Shown piece after piece: positions 24,421 through 33,616 of a DNA stretch of 41,177 nucleotides. Location: NCBI GenBank assembly GCA_026387175.1, contig JAPLME010000003.1, positions 1 through 41,177 on the forward strand. The letters are read 5' to 3'. Origin of the DNA: Candidatus Omnitrophota bacterium (GTDB taxonomy: Bacteria; Omnitrophota; Gorgyraeia; 2-01-FULL-45-10). Made by a program: the position numbers and the translations under genes. Under the pieces are notes generated by a model. The model saw only the letters and a list, made by a program, of their open reading frames with translations, searched no databases and had not been told where the DNA came from. Position 1 is the first letter of the stretch; each line of letters starts with the position of its first letter.

Positions 24421-25338
24421 CTATTTTGTCATGATCCGGTCTATATAGTTCTTCACCGACTTAGCCGCATCCGGATGGCGCATCACTATCAGATCGGCGC
24501 CTGCCTGGATAAGTGACACAGCCGTCGTTATCTCCCAGTTTATGCCCTGAACCTTGCCGAACTCCTTAGCCTCCTTGGTCCTCCATGTCTCCGCTCCGAC
24601 GAATACTATAAAAGGCATGGCGAGCATCCTGTCGCCCATAAATGCCGCGAGCCGCGCGCGCTCCATTATCGAATAGACATATTCCATTCCGTATCCGAGA
24701 GACGTCGTCGTGGGATGCATCACTATCCTCTTCGTGTCGAAACCCATGTCGCTTATAAGTATATTGACCTGTTTGGCGATATTTACATCGATCGGAGAGT
24801 CCGCGATTATCGAATGGCCGTCGGCGAGGCATGTGGCCGCGAGCGTCTTATAATTATTCTGCGCCGCCATGCCCAGGAGGCAATTCTCATCCTTAAGGGC
24901 CTGGCTCACCTTCGGCATTATATCGTTATCACGTTCATCGTCGCCGGAGCCCATCACTATCAAAGGCACGCCGGTCTGGTTCGAGATCGCTTTTAATATC
25001 GCGAGCGGCTCCTCCACCTTCCTCGCACCGTAGTCCGGATGCATACTCGCAAGGCGTACGCACAGGACTTGAGCGCCGAAATCGTTAACGCACACCTTCG
25101 CCCATTTGACCGGGTCTTTGATGGCGCTACCGTAAGGCTCCATAAGGTGCTCCGGCCAGTCATCGGGCGCGCAGTCGAGTATCTCATACGCTATGAGCGG
25201 CGGATTGGGCATCTCGCCTTCCTCGAACAGGAACGGCAGGGCAGTCTGTCCACCTATCTTCACTGCCTTATCGGGTCTGCCTATCTCGACCGTATTTATC
25301 GCTCCCGCGCACTTTTCCTTCACAAGCTCTATCGGCAT
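24421..25338 (-). CDS. acsD: CODH/ACS corrinoid iron-sulfur protein small subunit (delta)
   Basis: AcsD is the TIM-barrel small subunit of the corrinoid/iron-sulfur protein that carries the methyl group between AcsE and the acetyl-CoA synthase A-cluster. The 305-residue protein starts MPIELVKEKCAGAINTVEIG. It contains VMGSGDDERDNDIMPKV and HPTTTSLGYGMEYVYSIMER, both typical of the CdhD/AcsD family. The length is normal for the bacterial form. The ATG is one base after the cooC stop, which suggests tight coupling. Confidence 0.95.
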   Translation of the reverse strand: MPIELVKEKCAGAINTVEIGRPDKAVKIGGQTALPFLFEEGEMPNPPLIAYEILDCAPDDWPEHLMEPYGSAIKDPVKWAKVCVNDFGAQVLCVRLASMHPDYGARKVEEPLAILKAISNQTGVPLIVMGSGDDERDNDIMPKVSQALKDENCLLGMAAQNNYKTLAATCLADGHSIIADSPIDVNIAKQVNILISDMGFDTKRIVMHPTTTSLGYGMEYVYSIMERARLAAFMGDRMLAMPFIVFVGAETWRTKEAKEFGKVQGINWEITTAVSLIQAGADLIVMRHPDAAKSVKNYIDRIMTK

Positions 25339-25339
25339 T

Positions 25340-26092
25340 TCAATTCTCCATCAATTTTTCAAATATCTCCCCGATCCGGGAGCTAATCTCTTTACTCTCG
25401 AACCCGAAGATCGGCTTATCGGAAATATTCCACTCTACGAGCGCCTCATCGTATGGCACCGAACCTGCCATATCCATTCCTGCGGACGATATCTCGTCCT
25501 TTAATGCCGAAAGGGAACCCGAAACCCTGTTTATTATAAGATATGCCTTCCCTATCTTTATTTTAAGTTCTTTTGCGAGGTCATAGATCCTTTTCGCCGC
25601 GCGCACCCCTGCCACCGAATAGTCGCTCACAAGCACAAGCTTGGCGATTGCCCCGGTGGTGCGGCGCGATATATGCTCCATGCCTGCCGCATTATCGATA
25701 ACCACAAAATCGTAATTATTGGTTATGCGGTCTATTATCTCCCTTAAAAGATTATTGACGTAACAATAACATCCGGGGCCTTCCGGAGCGCCCATCACGA
25801 GAAGATCGAAGTCCTTCGTTTCCGTAAGCGACTCCTGGACCTTCATCTCTATGAAACGGTCCTTCGTCATGCCCGACGGTATCTTATCCATATTTTTAGA
25901 GATATCTTCACACACCCCCACAATCGTCTCCGGGCTCTTGACGCCGAGCGAAAGCGCAAAACAGGAATTAGGGTCAGCGTCGATCGCAAGTATCGAGCCC
26001 TTTTCTTTGCGGATAAGCTCCGAGACGATCAGGCTCGCGATCGTGGTCTTACCGGTACCGCCCTTGCCGTTTACCGCTATAACCGTACCGAT
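25340..26092 (-). CDS. cooC: CooC/AcsF-type nickel-insertion ATPase, rare start codon
   Basis: CooC-type ATPases mature the nickel sites of CO dehydrogenase and acetyl-CoA synthase. Read from an ATC codon at 26092, the protein has 250 residues with the deviant Walker A GKGGTGKTT (9-17). The CxC metal/dimer motif in GPGCYCYVNN (Cys108, Cys110) and the Walker-B-like VVIDNAAGMEH follow. No ATG, GTG or TTG lies between the upstream in-frame stop and the P-loop. The first GTG (25921) would cut off the P-loop. GGGAG at 26103-26099 sits six bases before the ATC, so I place the start there. It overlaps the end of acsV by 16 bases. A base error is possible. Confidence 0.85.
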   Translation of the reverse strand: MGTVIAVNGKGGTGKTTIASLIVSELIRKEKGSILAIDADPNSCFALSLGVKSPETIVGVCEDISKNMDKIPSGMTKDRFIEMKVQESLTETKDFDLLVMGAPEGPGCYCYVNNLLREIIDRITNNYDFVVIDNAAGMEHISRRTTGAIAKLVLVSDYSVAGVRAAKRIYDLAKELKIKIGKAYLIINRVSGSLSALKDEISSAGMDMAGSVPYDEALVEWNISDKPIFGFESKEISSRIGEIFEKLMEN

Positions 26093-27969
26093 GGGAATCT
26101 CCCGATATCTGTATGCGGAAAGAAGAGTGACGCAATGTACTCGTCCATATAGCCCGGTTCCGCACCCAGGTCCAAAAACGTGATATTCTTATATAACTCG
26201 TTCGCTTTCTCAAAAGCCTCATGCGAAAGAAGCGACATCCGCGCCCCGGCAAGAGAAGAATTTCCTACAAACTCGTAAACGGATCTTTTGATATCCGGTA
26301 ATAGCCCGATGAATATTGAATTTTCGATATTCAGATAATTGCCGAATCCCCCCGCTATGTAGATCTTCTTTACATCTGAAATATTCTTGCCGACTTTATT
26401 AAGGAGCGCGATGATAGCGCTGTATATTGCGCCTTTCGAACGTTTCAGGTTCTCAATGTCATCGTCCTGGATCACTATATCGCGCCCTATCGCCGTCTCA
26501 GGAGCAGAGGCTACTACAAACTCGTAGCTTGTATCGGCTTTCCGGATTCTTCCTGATCCGGTATCGCGGTTTATCCTGCCGTCCTTACCTATTATACCGC
26601 GTTTAAGCATCTGGCATAGAAGATCTATGTATCCGGAACCGCATATGCCTTTTGGCGCCGAATGAGAAATGGTGTCAAACTCCGCATTGAAATTAGCGTC
26701 GATCGCCACCCTCTGTATCGCCCCGCTCACGGCCTTCATGCCGCAGGCCAGGCCGCTGCCCTCAAACGCGGGTCCCGCGCTGGCCGCCGAGCCTATCATC
26801 CATTCGCGGTTTCCCAGGACTATCTCGCCATTGGTACCGATATCGACCAGAAGCGCCAGCTCTTCATTCTCGGCAAGCCCGCAGGCCAATATTCCGGAGA
26901 CTATGTCGCCGCCTATGTAGGTGCTGACTCCGGGCAGGAACGCCGCTATCCCCTTCGGGTTTATTTCGATAGCGAGCTCCGCCGCGTTAACTGTGGGAAA
27001 TACGCTCACAGTCGGGACATACGGCGCCTTACGTATGCCGGACGGATCTATCTTAAGAAGTATATGCATCATCGTCATGTTACCGGCGGACACAATAGCG
27101 TAAATATCGTTCAAATTGACCTTATGAGCGGCTATTAAATCCTCGATTATCTCATTTATATTATCAATAACGCAGGAGTTCAATTTCTCCATGCCATCTG
27201 GTTCGGATGCGTAAATTATCCTCACGATGACATCGGAACCATATGCGGCCTGTTTGTTAAAAGCTATCCTCGTGCCCAGGATAGCTCCGTCCTTCAGGTC
27301 GATGAGCTGCCCCACAACCGTCGTAGTGCCTATATCGAAAGCGAAGGCGAAGTTGGAGCCGGTCGTATCGCCGGGCTCAAAAGACAATATCTCCAAGACT
27401 CCGTCCCTATACGCAAGCGTAACCGTTATTTTAAAATCGTTCTCTCTCAAGACTTCGCTTAAATGCTTCACATTGGTAAGCTTTGTCGATAGACGCGGGT
27501 TACCGATCTTATGCTCGAGAGCGTTTACAATTCTATCGAGGTCGCTGGTATTGTCATCGGTCGTCGGTGGCGGAAGCTCAAGGTACACCTTGTTGATCAG
27601 AGGTGAAAAGCGAAATACCTTCTCCCTCTTTAGGATAACGCCCTTTGTGAAATCTTCGGCATCATGACTTAAATGCTCGTGCGTCTCCAGAGATTCTTTA
27701 GGAAAGGTCACTTCCAGGTCGCTCTCGACTAGGGTCTGGCAGGCCAGCACCATCCCTCTCTTCCTGTCAGCTTCTCCGATAAGGCGCGAGACCTCTGTCC
27801 TTACATTGCCTTTTTCGACTACCGCACGGCATTTTCCGCAGATGCCTTCGCCGCCGCAAGGCGCGCTCACCGCTATTCCGGCCTTAGTAGCTGCCCTCAA
27901 GAGGTCAGTCCCTTGAGGCACTACGATCGACTTACCCTGCGGCTTGAACGTTACAGTGAATTCGCGCAT
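26077..27969 (-). CDS. acsV: Reductive activator of the corrinoid protein (RACo/AcsV-like)
   Basis: This 630-residue protein has an N-terminal plant-type [2Fe-2S] domain (Cys38, Cys44, Cys47, Cys77), a linker, and an ASKHA ATPase domain (FDIGTTTVVGQLID, LLVDIGTNGEIVLG, IYIAGGFGNYL). RACo proteins use ATP to return inactive Co(II) of the corrinoid/iron-sulfur protein to Co(I). Its position between acsC and cooC supports this role over other corrinoid activators of the family. It starts 1 base after the acsC stop. Confidence 0.93.
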   Translation of the reverse strand: MREFTVTFKPQGKSIVVPQGTDLLRAATKAGIAVSAPCGGEGICGKCRAVVEKGNVRTEVSRLIGEADRKRGMVLACQTLVESDLEVTFPKESLETHEHLSHDAEDFTKGVILKREKVFRFSPLINKVYLELPPPTTDDNTSDLDRIVNALEHKIGNPRLSTKLTNVKHLSEVLRENDFKITVTLAYRDGVLEILSFEPGDTTGSNFAFAFDIGTTTVVGQLIDLKDGAILGTRIAFNKQAAYGSDVIVRIIYASEPDGMEKLNSCVIDNINEIIEDLIAAHKVNLNDIYAIVSAGNMTMMHILLKIDPSGIRKAPYVPTVSVFPTVNAAELAIEINPKGIAAFLPGVSTYIGGDIVSGILACGLAENEELALLVDIGTNGEIVLGNREWMIGSAASAGPAFEGSGLACGMKAVSGAIQRVAIDANFNAEFDTISHSAPKGICGSGYIDLLCQMLKRGIIGKDGRINRDTGSGRIRKADTSYEFVVASAPETAIGRDIVIQDDDIENLKRSKGAIYSAIIALLNKVGKNISDVKKIYIAGGFGNYLNIENSIFIGLLPDIKRSVYEFVGNSSLAGARMSLLSHEAFEKANELYKNITFLDLGAEPGYMDEYIASLFFPHTDIGRFPSVRL

Positions 27970-27970
27970 C

Positions 27971-29308
27971 CTAAGGCTTCCAATTTTTTAAATAATTGAT
28001 TATGCCCGACGCCTCACGCGGCCCGACCGATATATTCCATCCGGAGACCTCTTCGAGCTTGCCGCTCAATACCGCGACGTATCCGGGTATCGTGAGCGTC
28101 CGGTGTGATACCATATTCTCGATCCCGCACTTCTTCAGCATTGCGGATATCTGCTCCGCGGTGAACTTCTCCGCCGCCCAGGCCGTCAGGACCGACATCC
28201 CTTCGGCATCGCAGCATATTACATAAGTCGGGACCTTGCTGGATTCGACCTCGGCGGCGACCGTAAAATACGTTATCGAGAAATTTGTTGTGACGAGCAC
28301 AGGCGAGTCTTTCGTCACCTTGCCTATCTCGTATATCCTGGGCTCGACCTGGACAGGCTTCTGGGGGTCCTGATAGATATCCTGACGCGCCACGAGAAGC
28401 GGATATACAAATTCCTTATCCGTGTTCTTCATCACCACAATCCCGGCATATTTAGCCATATACGAGACCGCCTCGGCAAGCTCAAGATCCGGATCAGCGC
28501 TTTCGGTAAACGCTATGATAGGGTAGCCTAAAGGCCTGAAATTTTTTTTCAGCGCGAGGCGTCTTATGTATGTGAATTCCTGGATGCGCTTTGACAACCC
28601 CTCCTCCTTCAGATTGATCACTATCTCTTCTACTCCGCCTGTCTTAGCCTTAGTAGTGGCCTCGGCGACCTTTTCAATGCCGGCGCAGGTTACGGCGATG
28701 GGAAGATTATTTTCCGCGGCAAGCTTTATAAAGGCATCCGGAGATGTCTTCTCGCCGCAAATTATCAAAGGCCTCTTCTCCTTGCATAATTTCACGGCCT
28801 CCCGCATAGCCTGTGCGTCGTCACTATAAAGCGCAATAGGCAGTTTTGATACGGCCTCCACAGCTCTCACCGCCGTCAGGAATTTATTGCGATAGCCGGA
28901 AGAGTTCTTTACGCATATAAGGTTCACGCCTATCTGCTGGCCGACACGCTCGAACTTCAGAGCGTTTATTTTAGCGACCGTCTTACCGATCTCTTCTTCA
29001 TCCATCGAGTCTTCGACAAGAAGGCCTATAGCGGCAGGATGGTAAAACTTCTGCTCATGGCGATACATAACGGTCTCATTGCCTACCTCGAACTTTGCCT
29101 CAGCCGTTCCTATCGTAACGAGTTTTATCGGCGGTTGAGAAGCGCTCTCGAGGGCCTCCCTGGCTGCGGCTGTAACATGCGGACACTTGTCGAGCGAAAC
29201 TTTCTTCTGCGCGAGCGCCATCGCCATCGCCAGGCAGGTCGCGAATCCGCACTCCTTGCAGTTAGTCTTCGGCAGCAGCTTATATATGTCTAATCCCGAC
29301 AATGCCAT
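27971..29308 (-). CDS. acsC: CODH/ACS corrinoid iron-sulfur protein large subunit (gamma)
   Basis: AcsC binds the [4Fe-4S] cluster and the corrinoid that carries the methyl group to acetyl-CoA synthase. The 445-residue protein has the cluster motif Cys17-x2-Cys20-x4-Cys25-x16-Cys42 at the N-terminus. A TIM-barrel domain and a C-terminal corrinoid-binding Rossmann-like domain (VTTNFSITYFTVAAEVESSK region onward) follow. The length matches the bacterial family. It is separated from acsB by a glycosyltransferase gene, which is unusual. Confidence 0.96.
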   Translation of the reverse strand: MALSGLDIYKLLPKTNCKECGFATCLAMAMALAQKKVSLDKCPHVTAAAREALESASQPPIKLVTIGTAEAKFEVGNETVMYRHEQKFYHPAAIGLLVEDSMDEEEIGKTVAKINALKFERVGQQIGVNLICVKNSSGYRNKFLTAVRAVEAVSKLPIALYSDDAQAMREAVKLCKEKRPLIICGEKTSPDAFIKLAAENNLPIAVTCAGIEKVAEATTKAKTGGVEEIVINLKEEGLSKRIQEFTYIRRLALKKNFRPLGYPIIAFTESADPDLELAEAVSYMAKYAGIVVMKNTDKEFVYPLLVARQDIYQDPQKPVQVEPRIYEIGKVTKDSPVLVTTNFSITYFTVAAEVESSKVPTYVICCDAEGMSVLTAWAAEKFTAEQISAMLKKCGIENMVSHRTLTIPGYVAVLSGKLEEVSGWNISVGPREASGIINYLKNWKP

Positions 29309-29332
29309 AGCTATGGACCCTCTAACCTTCTT

Positions 29333-30523
29333 TTAATGTTGCCATGCGTTCAGCAGGTTTACAGTCACCGGATCGTATACGGCGCACGTTAAGAAGATAT
29401 GTTTAAATAGAAGAAAATCTGTGACCGCAACTGCCATAACAGCTGAAACGGATAACGCAAAAGCCTTATTACCGAATCTTGTAAATAACTTCGACATGAA
29501 GACGGCCGCAAGTATCCGTATCGGCAGGTCCAGGAATATCACATACCTCAGGTTTTTACTGAAGAGGCTGTATACCATATATGAAATTATGAAGAAAGTG
29601 ACGAGATAGAAACTGGCGTCGTCCTGCGCGATATTTCCTGTAATGAATAAAACGAAGAAGCCGGCCGCCGCTATGACCGTAAGCGGCGAGATCAATATAA
29701 AATCGATCAGGTATCGTAAGAGCGACCCCGATTGATACATTCTGGCATATTCATTCGTCATCGGAGACGTAGATATGATATTCACCAGCCTGACCAGGTT
29801 ATCCTGCCCGATAAAAACAAGATAGGCGACGGTAATAAAGACGAAAGCAGCCGCGATCGAGATCGCAGGTAATAGCACGTTCAGGCTTTTATTATAAAAT
29901 GTTCGGTCCCAGAGTATAAAGAAAGCGAAGAAGGCCGCTAAGAGCACGGTGGACTCCTTGACCATGACACAGATAAAAAACGATACAATAAAAAAGATAT
30001 AAGCCACGCGGCTCTGACGCTTAAGCGCAATATAGAAAGCATACAGGGTCAATAAAACAAAAAAATATATCGTACCGTCCTGCAACGCTCTTCTCGCCAG
30101 AGCGAGATTAAGGGGCGATACCGCAAATAGCATGAGACTCAACAGCGCTATCTTCTCGTCAAATAATTTTTTGGCGAATAGGTATCCGACAAAAAGCGAC
30201 AAAATGCTGAAGAAGGCCGACATTCGCACGAGAGCATTGAAATCGAAACCATTAAGCATCTTGAGCCATAGGCCCGACATTACAATCTGTCCGATCCTTG
30301 TAGGGTTCGGGAATAGGTGCATCCCTGCATTCGCGATATACTCGATCGCCATGCCGTTTATCGAGGGCAGGCCCTTTTCAGCGAAGATATTAGCATATCG
30401 CAAATAAAAGCTCTCGTCTGGACCCATGTTATATTGACTGACGTTCAGGAAGCTTATCCTCAAGAGTATCCCGATCGCGAATGCCGCTATCAATAAAACC
30501 GTAAATAATTTTCTGTTTTCCAT
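29333..30523 (-). CDS. GT39-like membrane glycosyltransferase (ArnT/PMT superfamily)
   Basis: This 396-residue protein has about ten hydrophobic helices and, after the first, an acidic motif MGPDESFYLRYAN. That pattern is seen in polyprenyl-phosphate-sugar transferases of the GT39/ArnT superfamily, which transfer a sugar to protein or lipid on the outer side of the membrane. A second loop with RRALQDGTIYFF also fits. The acceptor and sugar are unknown. It sits between acsB and acsC with gaps of 18 and 24 bases and in the same direction. It should be cotranscribed with the acetyl-CoA synthase genes, although no metabolic link is evident. Confidence 0.78.
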   Translation of the reverse strand: MENRKLFTVLLIAAFAIGILLRISFLNVSQYNMGPDESFYLRYANIFAEKGLPSINGMAIEYIANAGMHLFPNPTRIGQIVMSGLWLKMLNGFDFNALVRMSAFFSILSLFVGYLFAKKLFDEKIALLSLMLFAVSPLNLALARRALQDGTIYFFVLLTLYAFYIALKRQSRVAYIFFIVSFFICVMVKESTVLLAAFFAFFILWDRTFYNKSLNVLLPAISIAAAFVFITVAYLVFIGQDNLVRLVNIISTSPMTNEYARMYQSGSLLRYLIDFILISPLTVIAAAGFFVLFITGNIAQDDASFYLVTFFIISYMVYSLFSKNLRYVIFLDLPIRILAAVFMSKLFTRFGNKAFALSVSAVMAVAVTDFLLFKHIFLTCAVYDPVTVNLLNAWQH

Positions 30524-30541
30524 AAAAATTTTCTGTTTATC

Positions 30542-32734
30542 CTAAATCATGGAAGGCATGGAAAGCGCCGGGTGGCCGACTTTCGTCAAATACTCGACGA
30601 GCGCGGCGGCGTCGGTCGTCACGGTCTCATCCGCTATTTTATCGAATAGATCCGGTTCGCCGATCTCTTTGGCTCGCGCTTTAAGCCTGTCCGCCAGCGC
30701 CTCTTTAAGCTCCTTCGGCATCCAGACCACACGTTTCAACCCGCCATCGGCGGAGATGAACTTCTTGCTTATAATATAGAGCCGCCCCACACCCAGAAAT
30801 CCCGGAGTTTGCGCGCCGCCGCCCACCGTGCTTGCAAGCGTCGTGAACTTCATCCCTGCAGGCGTTTCGCCCGTATACTCGCGATTGACTATCATCACGC
30901 CGTTGGCCTCCGGCACTATCGCCACAATACATTCAAAACAGCCGCACGAGGTCATGGGCGACTCCATTATCGAATAGACCGCCATCTCGGTTGTATGCTG
31001 ATGGGAATTTTCGGCAACGAACTTATTGACCCCTTCCCATATGCCCTTATCATGGCTCAGGGTCTTACCCTTCTTTATCGGCTGGTTTCCTCCCGTCGGA
31101 GTTATCTCGTGGGCTGCCTTTGCGTCAAGCCATGAATACGCGCCGCACAGCCCGAGCCTCTCGGGGCTCACCACACATACATGGTCCGGCGCAAAACTCT
31201 GACAGAGTGTGCAGCTGTAGAATGTGTCGACAGACTCATCCGTCATCCCGGCTATCCTGTCATCCCTGGCTTCATATACTTTCTTCGCCTCAGGCAGAAG
31301 GCCCTTAACATCGCCTTCATTTGTATAGATAGTCACCTGCACCTTGTCGACGATCGCGCCATACTCATCGTGCAATTTCGTGACCAGGATATCGCCGAAG
31401 TGGCGAATCTTGAATCCGGCCTTTCGTGCGTCTTTTGAGATGCGGACCCAGTTCATATCGCGCTGGCCCATATGGAATATACCCATGGCGTAATTCAGAA
31501 ATTTGTGGATCTGGCGCTCAAGTATCGGCTCGAATTCAGTGCTCATCTTCCTGCCAGCTACTTCGACCAGTATCCCGAGAGGATGGCTAGAGCCCTCTCC
31601 CATCTGATCCACTTCAGGACCTGTCACGATAATCTTGCCGTCCTCAACCTCGTCCATCTTCTTCATCCTCAGATATTCAAAAGCGGCCGAGTATTTGCCT
31701 CCGAACTGCACAAACATATCGGCCATCCTGACGCGCTCGCCTTCGAAGGCCGCCGAAAAAGGAACGGGTACCGGCACCTGAAGAACCTTCACTTTTATTC
31801 CGCGCGCCTCTATCGCTTTCTGGACGATTTTTTTATGGTCCGGTTCCCGGACAAGGCATTCTTCGTGAGCGCAAACTCCCGGCACGCTTATCTCGGGCAA
31901 GTCCAGATCGGTGATGATAGGCACTCCCGCGGCCAACGCTCCGGCGCCTGCGGCAGCCTTTATCTCGTCGACTCCGCCAAGCAGTAAGACAAATGCGGGA
32001 ACCCTGTTCCTTACATAATCTACGACGGCAGCCGTATTGCCTGCTTTTATGCCACCGAACGTGAGCGCAGCGCGGATAGCGAAATTCAAAACATATACCA
32101 CAGAAGCCGTGTCACGGCCGAACGGCACGACATAGCTCTCGAGGCCCATATGCAGGCCGCCCTCCTTAAGCTGTTCGATAATACTCACACCGTCGACACC
32201 CGAACCGACGAGCGTAAGTATATTCCTCTTCTGAAGGTCACGTACGATATCGACCGCGGTTCCGGCGTTCGGAGCCTTCCCGACGAGAACCGCTATGCCG
32301 GATATCCTTCCGTCAACAAGCTGTATGCCGAGCGCCCTGAGAAGCGTATCCGAAAAGAATCCCGGACAATCCGCCTGAGGTTCCGTGCCATACAGATAAC
32401 CGAGCGCGCAAAGTATCTCACAGCATAATATCGTTCCCACTCCTGCATCGAGAGCTTCCTTTAAGGATGCACCGGCCCCGGCTTTGGGCAGGAATGTTTT
32501 TGCCGTCGCAAGGACTTTCTTAACATCGACGAGAGTCTTCACTTCGACTCCCAGTAGAGCGTTTGCGAGCGGCAGATAAAAAGCCGTCTCCGGAAAAGCT
32601 ATACTCTGGGCTTCGCCTTTCTCTTTAACGGCTTTCAATAGATAATCATCGGCAAGGCCCGTAACCTTCCGCGCGCCTTCCACCATCAATGACACGACAT
32701 CGTTTGCTGTAATTTTCGTCGCAACTTTTGACAT
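30542..32734 (-). CDS. acsB: Acetyl-CoA synthase catalytic subunit (bacterial type)
   Basis: AcsB makes acetyl-CoA from the corrinoid-bound methyl group, CO and CoA at the nickel-iron-sulfur A-cluster. The 730 residues equal the full three-domain bacterial form. A-cluster ligands are visible as Cys508, Cys511, Cys520, Cys530 and the CGC pair Cys597/Cys599, the same spacing as the Moorella enzyme shifted by two. The N-terminal domain that contacts CO dehydrogenase is present. The partner acsA/cooS gene is not in the window. The gene is followed by a glycosyltransferase and then acsC. Confidence 0.97.
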   Translation of the reverse strand: MSKVATKITANDVVSLMVEGARKVTGLADDYLLKAVKEKGEAQSIAFPETAFYLPLANALLGVEVKTLVDVKKVLATAKTFLPKAGAGASLKEALDAGVGTILCCEILCALGYLYGTEPQADCPGFFSDTLLRALGIQLVDGRISGIAVLVGKAPNAGTAVDIVRDLQKRNILTLVGSGVDGVSIIEQLKEGGLHMGLESYVVPFGRDTASVVYVLNFAIRAALTFGGIKAGNTAAVVDYVRNRVPAFVLLLGGVDEIKAAAGAGALAAGVPIITDLDLPEISVPGVCAHEECLVREPDHKKIVQKAIEARGIKVKVLQVPVPVPFSAAFEGERVRMADMFVQFGGKYSAAFEYLRMKKMDEVEDGKIIVTGPEVDQMGEGSSHPLGILVEVAGRKMSTEFEPILERQIHKFLNYAMGIFHMGQRDMNWVRISKDARKAGFKIRHFGDILVTKLHDEYGAIVDKVQVTIYTNEGDVKGLLPEAKKVYEARDDRIAGMTDESVDTFYSCTLCQSFAPDHVCVVSPERLGLCGAYSWLDAKAAHEITPTGGNQPIKKGKTLSHDKGIWEGVNKFVAENSHQHTTEMAVYSIMESPMTSCGCFECIVAIVPEANGVMIVNREYTGETPAGMKFTTLASTVGGGAQTPGFLGVGRLYIISKKFISADGGLKRVVWMPKELKEALADRLKARAKEIGEPDLFDKIADETVTTDAAALVEYLTKVGHPALSMPSMI

Positions 32735-32749
32735 TACCTTAACTCCCTT

Positions 32750-33616
32750 TTATAATCCCGCTGCGTCCAGGACGAGCGGCACTTTTTTGGCCCAGCCTAT
32801 CGGCATTATGTGGATACCCTGGCACAACGGCTTCAGCTCTTTAATAAGACGCGCGGCGATATTGACCGATGCGACGGCCTTGTCCTTAGCCTCTTCCATC
32901 TCTTTTATCAGAATATCCGGCACGAATACGCCGGAAACGTTCTTATTCATAAAACGCGCCATGCCCGCCGACTTTAATAATACTATTCCGGCAAGGACGG
33001 GCACCTTCAGATGTTTGATCTCCAGCATAAACCTCTTAAAAAGCTCGATGTCATAGACGGCCTGCGTCTGGAAGAATCTGGCGCCGGCGGTTATCTTCTG
33101 CTCCATCTTGATTATCTCGGGCTCCAGAGGATCAGCCCCGGGATTTACCACAGCACCTAAACAGAAAGAAGGGCTCCCCGCAAGTGGATTGCCTTTCATA
33201 TCTTTGCCGCCCTGCAAAGTCTTCGCGACCTCCAGAAGCTGCACGCTTCCCAGGTCGAAGACCGGTTTCGCCTCAGGGTGGTCGCCGAGCGTGGGATAGT
33301 CTCCGGTAAGTATCAGGATATTTTCTATTCCGAGAATGCCGGCGGAGAGCAGGTCGGACTGCAGCGCGAGCCTGTTCCTGTCGCGGCATGTCATCTGGAA
33401 TATCGGCTCTATGCCTCTATCCTTGAGCAGATGGCAGACCGAGAGCGATCCCGCTCTCATCACGGAGCTCTGCAGATCCGTAACGTTTACGGCATCCACT
33501 CGGGTCTTAATCAGAGAGGCGTCGTCGAGGAGGTCTTTTACGTCTATTCCTTTGGGAGGGCCTATCTCGCTTGTCACCACGAACTTGCCGGAGGCGAGTT
33601 TTTCGCAAAAACTCAT
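32750..33616 (-). CDS. metF: 5,10-methylenetetrahydrofolate reductase
   Basis: MetF reduces methylene-THF to methyl-THF, the methyl donor for AcsE. The 288-residue FAD TIM barrel starts with a VTSEIGPPKG motif carrying the catalytic Glu, and continues with NVTDLQSS, FQMTCRDRNR, LTGDYP and RFFQTQAVYD. The length is that of the short MetF found in Wood-Ljungdahl operons. In many acetogens it works with a zinc/iron-sulfur partner MetV, which is not next to it here. Its ATG directly abuts the folD stop. Confidence 0.95.
   Translation of the reverse strand: MSFCEKLASGKFVVTSEIGPPKGIDVKDLLDDASLIKTRVDAVNVTDLQSSVMRAGSLSVCHLLKDRGIEPIFQMTCRDRNRLALQSDLLSAGILGIENILILTGDYPTLGDHPEAKPVFDLGSVQLLEVAKTLQGGKDMKGNPLAGSPSFCLGAVVNPGADPLEPEIIKMEQKITAGARFFQTQAVYDIELFKRFMLEIKHLKVPVLAGIVLLKSAGMARFMNKNVSGVFVPDILIKEMEEAKDKAVASVNIAARLIKELKPLCQGIHIMPIGWAKKVPLVLDAAGL

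Noticed and set aside
25340-25921. cooC starting at the GTG at 25921 (193 residues)
   Set aside because: This start would remove the P-loop and the first beta-strands, which are intact and in frame upstream; the longer form with a rare start codon is preferred.
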